DNA from: Thalassolituus maritimus
GTDB lineage: Bacteria; Pseudomonadota; Gammaproteobacteria; Pseudomonadales; Oceanobacteraceae
Direction: 5' to 3'
Assembly: GCF_900156675.1 (NCBI RefSeq)
Contig: NZ_FTOH01000002.1
Location: 124,001 to 188,000, forward strand
Length of the DNA: 64,000 nt
The number at the start of each line of letters is the position of its first letter. Positions within the stretch are counted from its first letter, which is position 1. Below, piece by piece: positions 1 to 8,140 of this stretch. A program made the position numbers and the translations under genes. The notes under the pieces were generated by a model. That model saw nothing but the letters and a program-made list of their open reading frames with translations, was not told the origin of the DNA and did not search any database.

Positions 1-9
1 CAGATTTCG

Positions 10-573
10 CTAGAGCGGCGTGCCCTCAAAGCGGCCATTCAGATATTCAACCGCAACCGCTAAGGCACCAATTGCGCGCCCTTCGTTAAAGTCATCGCGG
101 CCGTAAAGCTCGGTCAGATCCTTGAGCTTCCATTCAACCAGCTCCAGTGGTTCTGGCTCATCGCCTTCCAGCTTTGATGGGTACAGATCACGGGCAAGTA
201 CCACATCGATGCCGCCACGCATGTAGCTTGGCGACAGACTCATTTTCTTCAGATAAATGAACTCGCGTGCGGCAAAGCCAATTTCTTCCTGCAGTTCGCG
301 GTTGCAGGCATCACGCATCGATTCGCCCAGGTCCACCGCACCTTTTGGCAGGGTAAGGGTGTAATCTTCAACACCGCCCCCATATTCACGTATCAGGGCA
401 ATCGTTTCATCATCCAGCAGAGCGACCATCATGACGGCGCCGCTGCCACCGGGCACCAGTCGTTCGTAAGTTCGTTCAACGCCGTTACTGAACCTGAGGT
501 CAATGGATTCCACCCGGAACAGGCGACTTTCTGCGACCATGTGGCGATTCAGGATTTCGGGTTTTTTATGCAT
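10..573 (-). CDS. nudE: ADP compounds hydrolase NudE (Nudix)
   Basis: Nudix hydrolase that cleaves ADP-ribose, NADH and diadenosine polyphosphates in the cytoplasm (known for the E. coli family member). The complete Nudix box G-x5-E-x7-REUxEExGU is visible at about residues 78-100, with the core RELQEEIGF. The N-terminus (KPEILN, then SRLFRVESIDLRFSNGV) and the segment LYPSKLEGDEPEPL match what I remember of NudE. The frame is open from a GTG at 603, but I chose the ATG at 573: it has an AGGG ribosome-binding site 5 nt upstream and gives 187 residues, close to the usual 186. It is divergent from yrfG, so the two share one short promoter region. High confidence. Confidence 0.93.
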   Translation of the reverse strand: MHKKPEILNRHMVAESRLFRVESIDLRFSNGVERTYERLVPGGSGAVMMVALLDDETIALIREYGGGVEDYTLTLPKGAVDLGESMRDACNRELQEEIGFAAREFIYLKKMSLSPSYMRGGIDVVLARDLYPSKLEGDEPEPLELVEWKLKDLTELYGRDDFNEGRAIGALAVAVEYLNGRFEGTPL

Positions 574-623
574 GACAGCCCTGTTTAAATAGTCGGTGAA
601 CACTTTTCGTAAGGTATTAGCGC

Positions 624-1280
624 ATGACGATGCCAGACTGGCAAGAGATAGACACGGTTCTGTTAGATATGGACGGCACCCTGCTCGATCTGCATTTCGA
701 CAATTACTTCTGGCTGGAGCACGTGCCGAGTAAATACGCCGAGCATCACGGCCTCTCAGAAGAAGAAGCGCTCGCAGAGCTGAACAAAAGTTTTGTCGGC
801 CTGCGTGGCACGCTTAACTGGTATTGTCTGGATCACTGGAGTGACCTTACGGGCCTGCCCATCGCTGAGCTTAAGCGCGATGTGCAGGACAAAATTGGTT
901 TTCGCCCGCATGTGGAAGACTTCCTCGATACCATGAAGAAGCTTGGCAAGCGCACGGTGATCGTCACTAATGCACACCGCGACAGTGTGGACCTGAAAAT
1001 GGAGCGTACCGGGCTCGATAAACTCGTCGATCACGTCATCAGCTCGCATGACTATAAAGAGCCGAAAGAAAGTCAGGCGTTCTGGGACCATCTGCAACGC
1101 GAAGAACCCTTTGATAAAGAGCGTTCCCTACTGATTGACGACAGCCAGGCTGTGTTAGAATCGGCAGAGAAATGGGGTATCCGCTGTTTGCTGACGATCT
1201 TTCATCCAGACAGCCAGAAAGCGCCTAATACCGACAGTCGCTTTCCGGGCATTCACCACTTCGACGAATTCAAATTTTAA
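624..1280 (+). CDS. yrfG: GMP/IMP nucleotidase YrfG (HAD hydrolase)
   Basis: HAD-superfamily 5'-nucleotidase; the E. coli homologue dephosphorylates GMP and IMP. Motif I is DMDGTLLD near residue 15, with the nucleophilic and acid/base aspartates. Motif II is VIVTNAH. The conserved lysine lies near KEPKES, and motif III is LLIDDS. At 218 residues it has the family's size. An AAGG lies about 9 nt before the ATG; a second in-frame ATG two codons later could also be used. The order nudE/yrfG/hslR/hslO is common in gammaproteobacteria and supports the assignment. Confidence 0.9.
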   Translation: MTMPDWQEIDTVLLDMDGTLLDLHFDNYFWLEHVPSKYAEHHGLSEEEALAELNKSFVGLRGTLNWYCLDHWSDLTGLPIAELKRDVQDKIGFRPHVEDFLDTMKKLGKRTVIVTNAHRDSVDLKMERTGLDKLVDHVISSHDYKEPKESQAFWDHLQREEPFDKERSLLIDDSQAVLESAEKWGIRCLLTIFHPDSQKAPNTDSRFPGIHHFDEFKF

Positions 1281-1314
1281 ACCGAATTCTGCATTGCCAG
1301 GGCCGTCTCTGACT

Positions 1315-1365
1315 CGCCGTGAATCCATCCATGGAGGCTCTCGTGTGCCATCCATGGCACACAAG
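1315..1365. repeat. REP-like palindromic element with two CCATCCATGG cores
   Basis: The 123-nt gap between yrfG and hslR holds two copies of CCATCCATGG (1325-1334 and 1348-1357). The second sits in a perfect hairpin: GTGTGCCA (1343-1350), loop TCCA, TGGCACAC (1355-1362). No T-tract follows, so it does not look like an intrinsic terminator. Hairpins of this type with TCCA loops are dispersed intergenic repeats in many marine gammaproteobacteria (recollection, not searched). A related element lies at 51403-51551. Confidence 0.6.
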
Positions 1366-1403
1366 GTCATCGACAGCCCTACCAACGCGAACTTCGAGGA
1401 CGC

Positions 1404-1802
1404 ATGAGCGAACAGACACACAAAATCCGACTCGATAAATGGCTCTGGGCCGCGCGCTTTTTCAAGACACGCGCGCTGGCAAAAGGCGCAATTGAAGGCG
1501 GCAAGGTGCATTACGAAGGCCAGCGCTGCAAAGTCAGTAAAACCGTCGACGTGGGCGCCAAACTGACGATCCGGCAGGGCTTCGACGAGAAAATTGTCAT
1601 GATTAAAGCGTTGTCGGAACAACGCCGCGGCGCCCCGGAAGCACGTCTGCTCTACGAGGAAACTCCCGAGAGCATCAAAGCGCGGATGGACAAAGCGGAG
1701 TACCGCAAGGTCGTCAAAGCCTCACAAGCGGCACCCGACCATAAACCAAACAAGAAAGAGCGTCGTGACATGCGCCGCTTTGAGCACAATCAGGACTACT
1801 GA
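1404..1802 (+). CDS. hslR: Hsp15, ribosome-associated heat shock protein (S4 domain)
   Basis: Small RNA-binding protein that, in E. coli, binds dissociated 50S subunits carrying a nascent chain and helps recycle stalled ribosomes. An S4 domain fills the N-terminal half: IRLDKWLWAARFFKTRALA followed by IEGGKVHYEG. A basic C-terminal tail (KPNKKERRDMRRF) is typical of the family. At 132 residues it has the expected length. GAGGA lies just before the ATG. The next gene, hslO, starts 3 nt after the stop, so the two are almost certainly one transcript. Confidence 0.93.
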   Translation: MSEQTHKIRLDKWLWAARFFKTRALAKGAIEGGKVHYEGQRCKVSKTVDVGAKLTIRQGFDEKIVMIKALSEQRRGAPEARLLYEETPESIKARMDKAEYRKVVKASQAAPDHKPNKKERRDMRRFEHNQDY

Positions 1803-1805
1803 AGA

Positions 1806-2663
1806 ATGTCTGACACTCCAAACAGCGCTGATAGCCTGCAACGCTTCAGCTTCGACAATACCAATATCCGCGGCGAGCTGGCTCACGTAAATGCGAGCTA
1901 CCGCGAAGTACTGAAGCGTCATCAGTATCCCACGCGGATCGCTAAAGCCGTCGGTGAACTGATGGCCGCTACCGCCTTGCTGAGTGCCAACCTCAAATTT
2001 ACAGGGCGCCTGACCTTACAGATTCGTCTGCCGGGCAACATCAGCCTGCTACAAGCCGAAACCAGCGACCAAGGTCAGCTGCGAGCCATCGCCCGTTATG
2101 AAGAAGGTACCGAAGAAAGCGAACTGAGTTTCGACGACGGCCAGATGATCATCACTGTCGAGCCTGAAGTGGGCCAGCGTTATCAGGGCATCACTCTGAT
2201 CAAAGGCGGTAATGTCGCTGGCGCGCTGGAAGACTACTTTGAGCAGTCAGAGCAGCTGGGTTCACGCTTCTGGCTGGCCTGCGATGGCCAGAATGCTGCC
2301 GGTTTCATGCTACAGCAGATGCCATCAGAGCAGAGCGATGATCCGGATGCGTGGGATCGTCTCACTCATCTGGCCAGCACCATCAAAGAAGAGGAGCTGA
2401 TCAACCTCAACAATGATGTCCTGCTTCACCGCCTTTACCACGAAGAGCAGGTACGTACTTACCCGGCGAGCGAACTGAGCTTTTTCTGCACCTGCTCGAA
2501 AGACAGAATCGGCAATGCACTGCACCAGCTCGGCAAAGACGAGCTGATGCAAATCATTGAAGAACAAGGAAAAATCAGCATCAACTGCGATTTCTGTAAG
2601 CAGGCATACAGTTTCGATAAAGAGCAGGTTAACGAACTCTTCCCGGAGCAGAATCTCCAGTAA
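1806..2663 (+). CDS. hslO: Hsp33 redox-regulated holdase chaperone
   Basis: Cytoplasmic chaperone activated by oxidative unfolding. Its redox switch is a zinc centre of four cysteines near the C-terminus, all visible here: C228-x-C230 (FFCTCSKDR) and C261-xx-C264 (INCDFCKQ). The N-terminal substrate-binding domain is intact, and 285 residues is normal for the family. The start lies 3 nt downstream of hslR with a weak GAAG ribosome-binding site, consistent with translational coupling in a heat-shock operon. Confidence 0.95.
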   Translation: MSDTPNSADSLQRFSFDNTNIRGELAHVNASYREVLKRHQYPTRIAKAVGELMAATALLSANLKFTGRLTLQIRLPGNISLLQAETSDQGQLRAIARYEEGTEESELSFDDGQMIITVEPEVGQRYQGITLIKGGNVAGALEDYFEQSEQLGSRFWLACDGQNAAGFMLQQMPSEQSDDPDAWDRLTHLASTIKEEELINLNNDVLLHRLYHEEQVRTYPASELSFFCTCSKDRIGNALHQLGKDELMQIIEEQGKISINCDFCKQAYSFDKEQVNELFPEQNLQ

Positions 2664-2732
2664 AACCAGATAAAACAACAACTTAGCTCTGCTGCGAATA
2701 ATTATCGGTCAAAAAGCGACCAACGGGGCTTA

Positions 2733-2765
2733 GCGCGCAATGAATTTTCTGGCATAATTGCGCGC
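2733..2765. promoter_or_regulatory. Perfect 9+9 bp inverted repeat upstream of pckA
   Basis: GCGCGCAAT (2733-2741) and its exact reverse complement ATTGCGCGC (2757-2765) are separated by 15 nt. The right arm overlaps a -10-like CATAAT (2753-2758). No T-tract follows, so an operator or a 5' leader hairpin fits better than a terminator. The regulator is unknown. It lies about 105 nt upstream of the chosen pckA start. Confidence 0.5.
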
Positions 2766-2870
2766 CTTAAACTTTTGGGCTCGCCCGGGCACCCTTCAGG
2801 GCGGATTATTGAGATACAAAGTATGGCCACAAGCCGTACTGAATTTACGAGGACCCTGCGGGGCATCGAT

Positions 2871-4403
2871 ATGACTGTTTACACCGATTTATCTACTCCT
2901 CTCCTGGTAGAACAAGCCATCGCCCGCGGCGAAGGTGAACTGCAGGATAACGGCGCTCTGGTTATCAAAACCGGTAAGCGTACAGGTCGCTCTCCGATGG
3001 ACAAATTCATCGTTGAAGAGCCAAGCAGCAAAGACGCGATTGAGTGGGGCAACATCAACCGCCCATTCGACGCGGACAAATTTGATGCCCTGTGGGAGCG
3101 TGTAGAAGAATATCTGGCCCAGCACGATAGCTTCGTATCTCAGGTACACGTGGGTTCTGATCCACAGCACTACCTGCCAGTAAAAATGACCACTCAGACT
3201 GCATGGCAGAACCTGTTTGGCCGCAACCTCTTCATCCTGCCAGAAAGCTACAACCCTTCTGATAAGGAAGAGTGGCAGATCCTGAACGTTGCTGGTTTCG
3301 AATGTGTTCCAGAGCGCGACGGCACTAACTCTGACGGCGCAGTGATCGTTAACTTCGCACAGCGCAAAGTACTGCTGGCTGGCATGCGTTACGCAGGTGA
3401 AATGAAAAAAGCGATGTTCGGTGTACAGAACTTCCTGCTGCCAGAAAAAGACGTACTGCCAATGCACTGCTCTGCAAACGTTGGCGAAGATGGCGACACC
3501 TGCCTGTTCTTCGGTCTGTCTGGTACCGGTAAAACCACCCTGTCTGCTGACCCAGAGCGTTACCTGATCGGTGATGACGAGCACGGTTGGGGCAAAGGTA
3601 CGGTCTTCAACATCGAAGGCGGCTGCTACGCAAAAACAATCGATCTGTCTCAGAAGAACGAACCTATCATCTGGGACGCGATTAAGTTCGGTGCGATCGT
3701 TGAGAACGTAACCATCGACGAAAACACTCGCGTTGCTGACTACAGCAACACTGAGCTGACTGAAAACGGTCGTTGTGCCTACCCGCTGACTCACGTTGAG
3801 AAGCGCGTTGAAGAGAACATGGCTGGCGAACCGAAAGCTGTGATCTTCCTGACCTGTGACATGACTGGCGTTCTGCCTCCGGTATCTGTCCTGAGCAAAG
3901 AGCAGGCGGCTTACCACTTCCTGTCTGGTTACACCGCTCTGGTAGGTTCTACTGAAATGGGTGGTTCTAAAGGTCTTAAGTCGACCTTCTCTACCTGCTT
4001 CGGTGCTCCGTTCTTCCCACGTCCAGCAGGCGTTTACGCTGAACTGCTGATGAAGCGTGTGACTGAATTCGGTTCTCAGGTATACCTGGTTAACACTGGC
4101 TGGACCGGCGGTCCTAACGGTGGCGGCGGTGAGCGTTTCAGCATCCCGACGACCCGTGCTGTCATCGCTGCAATTCAGTCTGGTGCTCTGCGTGATGCAG
4201 ACACTGAAGAACTGCCAATCTTCGGCCTGCAGGTTCCAACCTCTCTGGAAGGTGTTGATGCAACTCTGCTTAACCCAACCAAAGCTTGGTCAAACGTTTC
4301 CGATTGGGAAGGTGCGGCTAAGAACCTGGCTGCTCAGTTCGTTGAAAACTTCAAGAAGTACGACGTATCTGACGCCATCGTAAACGCAGGCCCTCAGCTG
4401 TAA
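2871..4403 (+). CDS. pckA: Phosphoenolpyruvate carboxykinase (ATP)
   Basis: Converts oxaloacetate and ATP to PEP, CO2 and ADP, the first committed step of gluconeogenesis. The kinase P-loop [11 protein letters not shown] and the substrate motif [14 protein letters not shown] are both present, and the sequence is intact to the C-terminus. The frame is open from 2775 with possible ATG starts at 2823 and 2871. I chose 2871 because [12 protein letters not shown] matches the N-termini I recall from pseudomonads and gives 510 residues; the ribosome-binding site is weak for either start. Codon choice is strikingly uniform (AAC, GGT, CGT, CTG), a sign of high expression. A strong terminator follows. 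Confidence 0.95.
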   Translation: MTVYTDLSTPLLVEQAIARGEGELQDNGALVIKTGKRTGRSPMDKFIVEEPSSKDAIEWGNINRPFDADKFDALWERVEEYLAQHDSFVSQVHVGSDPQHYLPVKMTTQTAWQNLFGRNLFILPESYNPSDKEEWQILNVAGFECVPERDGTNSDGAVIVNFAQRKVLLAGMRYAGEMKKAMFGVQNFLLPEKDVLPMHCSANVGEDGDTCLFFGLSGTGKTTLSADPERYLIGDDEHGWGKGTVFNIEGGCYAKTIDLSQKNEPIIWDAIKFGAIVENVTIDENTRVADYSNTELTENGRCAYPLTHVEKRVEENMAGEPKAVIFLTCDMTGVLPPVSVLSKEQAAYHFLSGYTALVGSTEMGGSKGLKSTFSTCFGAPFFPRPAGVYAELLMKRVTEFGSQVYLVNTGWTGGPNGGGGERFSIPTTRAVIAAIQSGALRDADTEELPIFGLQVPTSLEGVDATLLNPTKAWSNVSDWEGAAKNLAAQFVENFKKYDVSDAIVNAGPQL

Positions 4404-4427
4404 GCTGAACCTGCTTTACGAAAATAG

Positions 4428-4453
4428 AAAAGGGCGCTACGGCGCCCTTTTTT
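4428..4453 (+). terminator. Intrinsic terminator after pckA
   Basis: AGGGCGC (4431-4437), loop TACG, GCGCCCT (4442-4448), flanked by AAA and a run of six T. As the stem is A-flanked on the left it may also act on the convergent M56 gene. Confidence 0.9.
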
Positions 4454-4468
4454 GTTGTGCTGATAAAG

Positions 4469-5395
4469 TTACGACTCAAGCATCAATATAAAGTCCATTA
4501 CTGGATGAACAAGGTAAGTCAGCAGTACGACCTCTGTAACAAACAGGCCTGCCAGTAACGGAACTGCTGTTCTTCCTCGATTATCAGAAGGCACCTTATT
4601 TCTTAACGCCAACCGGCGCTGCTCAACATACTCACACTGTTTCACACCCCTTAATTCTGAAAGTCGCTCCAGCATGGCAAGAAGCTCGCCTTCTCTCCCG
4701 GTGTAGTTTACGGCTTCATAATCTGCGCGCTGCTCACAACACAGAGCGTGGTCCGCAAGAAATCGCCGGCGCAAATGACGAGGCCACAACCGGGTCGACC
4801 AGTTCAGAATAAACCGCGCTAAAGGGTCGCGGTGGCGCATGTGCGATTGTTCATGCAAGAGTAGAAGTTGCAGTTCATCGTCAGACAAAACATCAATCAT
4901 GCCGTCTGATACATAGATATGAGGCCGTAATAAACCGCCGGTAAACGCCACAGGAGCCGCTCCCGGAACTCGCGACCACTGGTCTGGTGAAACTTCGTTT
5001 GCCAGTGTTCTTAAGGTGCTCTGGCGGCGCCGGCTACGCCACGCCTGACGCCCGATAAAATACACAGTGACTCCCACCATCAACGCAGCCACAGCGGCAA
5101 ACGATATACCTGCGATGGTATTACTGACGTCCGGCACATGAGGGCCACAGACGTTTCCGTGGCAATGTTCATGGAAGAACAGTTCCGCCCAGTGAGGCTT
5201 CAGGAGCATGATGGCCACAGAGACTGACGCAAGAACAGGGATGATGCCGTAGCAAAAAGATAAGGTACTCGCGGAATACACCAGCGACGTAGAAAATAAG
5301 CGAGATACCATTGAGTAGCCAAACGCGCTGATCGCTGAGCAACCTATGAGGCTCAGTATCAGAGAGAGAAAAACTTCGCCCATACCGCTCAGCAT
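4469..5395 (-). CDS. M56 (BlaR1/MecR1-like) membrane metallopeptidase
   Basis: Integral-membrane zinc protease of the BlaR1/MecR1 type, which senses a signal and inactivates a partner BlaI repressor. Hydrophobic helices occur near residues 8-30, 40-65, 92-112 and 285-303. The catalytic HExxH is H181-E-Q-S-H185, within LLLLHEQSHMRHRD. There is no penicillin-binding C-terminal sensor domain, so this is not a beta-lactam receptor. Between the second and third helices lies H75-E-H-C-H-G-N-V-C-G-P-H86, a plausible metal-binding loop and a hint of what is sensed (inference). The gene overlaps the upstream BlaI-type gene by 7 nt, forming a repressor/antirepressor operon. Confidence 0.85.
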   Translation of the reverse strand: MLSGMGEVFLSLILSLIGCSAISAFGYSMVSRLFSTSLVYSASTLSFCYGIIPVLASVSVAIMLLKPHWAELFFHEHCHGNVCGPHVPDVSNTIAGISFAAVAALMVGVTVYFIGRQAWRSRRRQSTLRTLANEVSPDQWSRVPGAAPVAFTGGLLRPHIYVSDGMIDVLSDDELQLLLLHEQSHMRHRDPLARFILNWSTRLWPRHLRRRFLADHALCCEQRADYEAVNYTGREGELLAMLERLSELRGVKQCEYVEQRRLALRNKVPSDNRGRTAVPLLAGLFVTEVVLLTYLVHPVMDFILMLES

Positions 5396-5844
5396 GGCGG
5401 CTCAGGAGAGTCTAAATCGTCGGGGTTTTCCAGTGCACCCCGCATCCGCTGATGCAGGTCTGGATCAGTAGAAGCAAGAAAATCAATAAACCCGACAATC
5501 AGTGCCGTGCCGTCCTCAGCACCGAAATCATCGCTGATGTCGTGAATCAGGCTGCTGATCAGCTCTGAACGGGTAACCTTTGCCTGATAAAGAAACGCAC
5601 GCCCTGACTTAGTTCGCTGGAGAAGGGTTTTGCGATGCAAACGCTCCAGGGTGCTTTGTACGGTACTCAGGCTGACATCGTCGTCGAGTTCGTCGAGCAC
5701 GTCCTGAGCAGAACACTGGCCTTTCGCCCAAACGACATCCAGCGCATTTAACTCACGCTGCCCCAACGACGGAGTACGTGAACGTCTTAGCTGATGAAGC
5801 CACCCTTTAATCACTGAGTTATTACCTTCCGAAACTGTATTCAC
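5389..5844 (-). CDS. BlaI/MecI/CopY-family winged-helix repressor
   Basis: DNA-binding repressor, 151 residues. The winged-helix core reads LGQRELNALDVVWAKGQCSA, then SLSTVQSTLERLHRKTLLQR and GRAFLYQA, the classic BlaI/CopY pattern. The C-terminal half is the usual dimerisation and cleavage region. It is co-transcribed with the M56 protease and divergent from a TonB-dependent receptor gene 115 nt away. The likely regulon is its own operon plus that receptor. A 5-6-5 palindrome in the intergenic region is a candidate operator. Confidence 0.87.
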   Translation of the reverse strand: MNTVSEGNNSVIKGWLHQLRRSRTPSLGQRELNALDVVWAKGQCSAQDVLDELDDDVSLSTVQSTLERLHRKTLLQRTKSGRAFLYQAKVTRSELISSLIHDISDDFGAEDGTALIVGFIDFLASTDPDLHQRMRGALENPDDLDSPEPPC

Positions 5845-5900
5845 AACCCTGCTCCGCTTCTAACACCGACCTATCATCGGCCTGAATGGCAAGCGATAGA

Positions 5901-5916
5901 CTGATTCCATTATCAG
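5901..5916. promoter_or_regulatory. Candidate BlaI-type operator between repressor and TonB receptor
   Basis: CTGAT (5901-5905), six nt, ATCAG (5912-5916) form a perfect inverted repeat in the 115-nt divergent intergenic region. A wider pair, CTATC (5871-5875) and GATAG (5895-5899), lies beside it. Neither matches the textbook TACA/TGTA operator, so the assignment rests on position and symmetry only. Confidence 0.4.
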
Positions 5917-5958
5917 AACTACTGCCCGAACGCAGTAAAGCAAGCTGGGAGACCCTTC

Positions 5959-8037
5959 ATGACTTTTTACAAAGCAGCCGGACTGACGTTGCTCACTTTA
6001 CCCACTCTTCTATACGCCGTAGAGAGCGGTTCGGATTCACAGACGCAGAGCGCGGATGATATCAGACTCGACGACCAGGTCGTCGTTGGTCGTGCCCCAC
6101 TACTTGGAGAAGCGAGCTCCGCGTCCGAGGGATATGTCACTCAGGAAGCGATCGAAATCCGTCCGATGCTGCGCACCGGCGAGGTCCTTGAACTCGTACC
6201 GGGCATGGTCGTCACCCAACACAGCGGTACCGGTAAGGCCAATCAGTATTTCCTGCGCGGGTTTAACCTCGACCACGGCACCGACTTCTCGACCTCTGTC
6301 GATGGTATGCCGGTCAACATGAGAACACATGGCCACGGTCAGGGGTACACGGATCTCAACTTTATTATCCCAGAAACCATCGAATCACTGCGCTACCAGA
6401 AAGGCAGCTACTACGCAGAAACAGGCGACTTCAGCGGTGCAGGCAGTGCCTCGCTGCACACCGCGCGTCAGCTTGATCGCAACGAAGCAGAGCTGACGCT
6501 CGGACAGAACGCGTATCGGCGTGCTTTATTAATGGGCAGTGTAGAGAAGGGCAGCGGCGACTGGCTATACGCGATTGAACGTAATACCTACAACGGCCCC
6601 TGGACAGATATTGAAGAAGACCTTGATAAGACAAACCTGCTGCTGAGTTACTCGCAGCCGCTGGCAGGCGGCAAATGGCGCCTCAGCCTGATGGGCTATG
6701 ACAACAGCTGGAACAGCGCAGATCAGATTCCCGAACGCGCCGTGACTTCTGGGCAGATTGATGAACTCGGCTCCATTGATGACACAGTCGGAGGCGAGTC
6801 TTCCCGCTACAGCATCAATACCGAATGGAGCAACGGATCATGGGAGGCGTCGGCCTACGCTATCCGCTACAACATGAACCTGTGGTCGAACTTTACCTAT
6901 TTTCTCGATGACCCGGTGAATGGTGACCAGTTCGAACAGGTCGATCACCGCAATATCTACGGCGGTAAGCTGGCCTATCAATGGCAAGGCAAGCTTGCAG
7001 GCCGCACCATGGTCAACCGGGTCGGTACGGAGTTCCGCTACGACGACATCAGTGAAGTCGGCCTCTACCAATCTCAGGCACGTGAGCGTATAGGCGTTGT
7101 TCGCAGCGATGAGGTCGGCGAGTTCAGCACCGGCGTCTTTGCGGAGAACACCCTGTACTGGAATAGCCGCCTGCGCTCAGTACTCGGGCTTCGCTACGAC
7201 TACTACCACTTCGATGTCGATAACCGCACCGACATCAACAAAAACGGCGTCGACCTGAGTGCTAACAGTGGCAAAGCGTCAGCGGGCAACACCTCTCTGA
7301 AAGCAAGCCTGATTTATCAGCTCAGCCCGGAATGGGAAACCTACATCGCTGCCGGACAGGGGTTCCATTCAAACGATGCCCGAGGCACCACCATCGAAAT
7401 TGACCCGGCTGACGGCAATGACGCCACACAGGTTGACCCATTAGTCGACTCTCTGGGCTATGAAGTCGGTGTTCGCGGCTTCGTTAACCAGCGCCTGAAT
7501 ACGTCAGTCTCGCTCTGGCAGCTCGTCCTCGACAGCGAACTGCTGTTCGTTGGTGACGCAGGTAACACCGAAGCCAGCGACGCAAGCCGTCGTCGCGGTA
7601 TCGAATTAACCGCGTATTACCGCATAACGGATGTCTGGAACTTCGACGCCGAGTACGCACATACTCAGGCAGAGTTTACTGATTCAGGTGATGACATTCC
7701 GGGCGCTATTGAAGATGTGCTGCAGACAGGCGTCAGCGCCGACTTTGGCAATGGCTGGTCGGGTGCTGCTCGCGTCCGCTATTTCGGTGAGCGACCACTG
7801 ATCGAAGACGGCTCCGTTAAATCTGACGCATCGACTGTGGTTAACCTGCAAGCAGGATACCGCCAGGCCGGCTGGTCGGTACGCGGGGAAATACTGAATC
7901 TGCTCGACAGCGATGACCACGACATCGACTATCTCTACGAGTCGCAATTACGCGGTGAAAGCGAGCCAGTTGAAGACATTCACTACCATGTCCTGGAACC
8001 TCGCACCGTCCGGGTGTCACTCGCTTACCAGTTCTGA
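5959..8037 (+). CDS. TonB-dependent outer membrane receptor (His-rich plug)
   Basis: Outer-membrane gated channel, 692 residues, for energy-dependent uptake of a metal complex or other scarce ligand. Signal peptide at 1-20 (cleavage near LLYA). Plug domain at about 36-165, with EVLELVPGMVVTQHSG and YFLRGFNLDHGTDF. A beta-barrel follows, ending in the expected aromatic residue (SLAYQF). The plug carries RTHGHGQGYTDLNF (H124, H126), and the C-terminal region has HYH, suggesting metal binding (inference). The gene is divergent from the BlaI/M56 pair, unlike typical Fur-only control. The substrate cannot be named from sequence. Confidence 0.85.
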   Translation: MTFYKAAGLTLLTLPTLLYAVESGSDSQTQSADDIRLDDQVVVGRAPLLGEASSASEGYVTQEAIEIRPMLRTGEVLELVPGMVVTQHSGTGKANQYFLRGFNLDHGTDFSTSVDGMPVNMRTHGHGQGYTDLNFIIPETIESLRYQKGSYYAETGDFSGAGSASLHTARQLDRNEAELTLGQNAYRRALLMGSVEKGSGDWLYAIERNTYNGPWTDIEEDLDKTNLLLSYSQPLAGGKWRLSLMGYDNSWNSADQIPERAVTSGQIDELGSIDDTVGGESSRYSINTEWSNGSWEASAYAIRYNMNLWSNFTYFLDDPVNGDQFEQVDHRNIYGGKLAYQWQGKLAGRTMVNRVGTEFRYDDISEVGLYQSQARERIGVVRSDEVGEFSTGVFAENTLYWNSRLRSVLGLRYDYYHFDVDNRTDINKNGVDLSANSGKASAGNTSLKASLIYQLSPEWETYIAAGQGFHSNDARGTTIEIDPADGNDATQVDPLVDSLGYEVGVRGFVNQRLNTSVSLWQLVLDSELLFVGDAGNTEASDASRRRGIELTAYYRITDVWNFDAEYAHTQAEFTDSGDDIPGAIEDVLQTGVSADFGNGWSGAARVRYFGERPLIEDGSVKSDASTVVNLQAGYRQAGWSVRGEILNLLDSDDHDIDYLYESQLRGESEPVEDIHYHVLEPRTVRVSLAYQF

Positions 8038-8070
8038 TTCCTGCCTGCTGCAGAAGTGAGCTAAATCCAA

Positions 8071-8095
8071 CACTGCCCCTGTTTATGGGGCGGTG
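8071..8095 (+). other. Hairpin upstream of tex
   Basis: CACTGCCCC (8071-8079), loop TGTTTAT, GGGGCGGTG (8087-8095): a 9-bp stem with one G-U pair. No T-tract follows. A TATACT resembling a -10 box begins at 8104, immediately after. It may be the end of the TonB-receptor transcript or a regulatory structure for tex. Confidence 0.45.
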
Positions 8096-8140
8096 CTCAC
8101 AGGTATACTCACGCCCTCGTGAATAATGTGCCTGTGAGTT

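Noticed and set aside
2889-3917. 342-codon open frame antisense to pckA
   Set aside because: Lies wholly inside pckA on the opposite strand; the strong codon bias of pckA leaves few antisense stops. Translation has no recognisable domain.
4469-5844. Beta-lactam resistance regulator (blaI-blaR1) interpretation
   Set aside because: The M56 protein has no penicillin-binding domain and no beta-lactamase gene is nearby; the divergent target is a TonB receptor.
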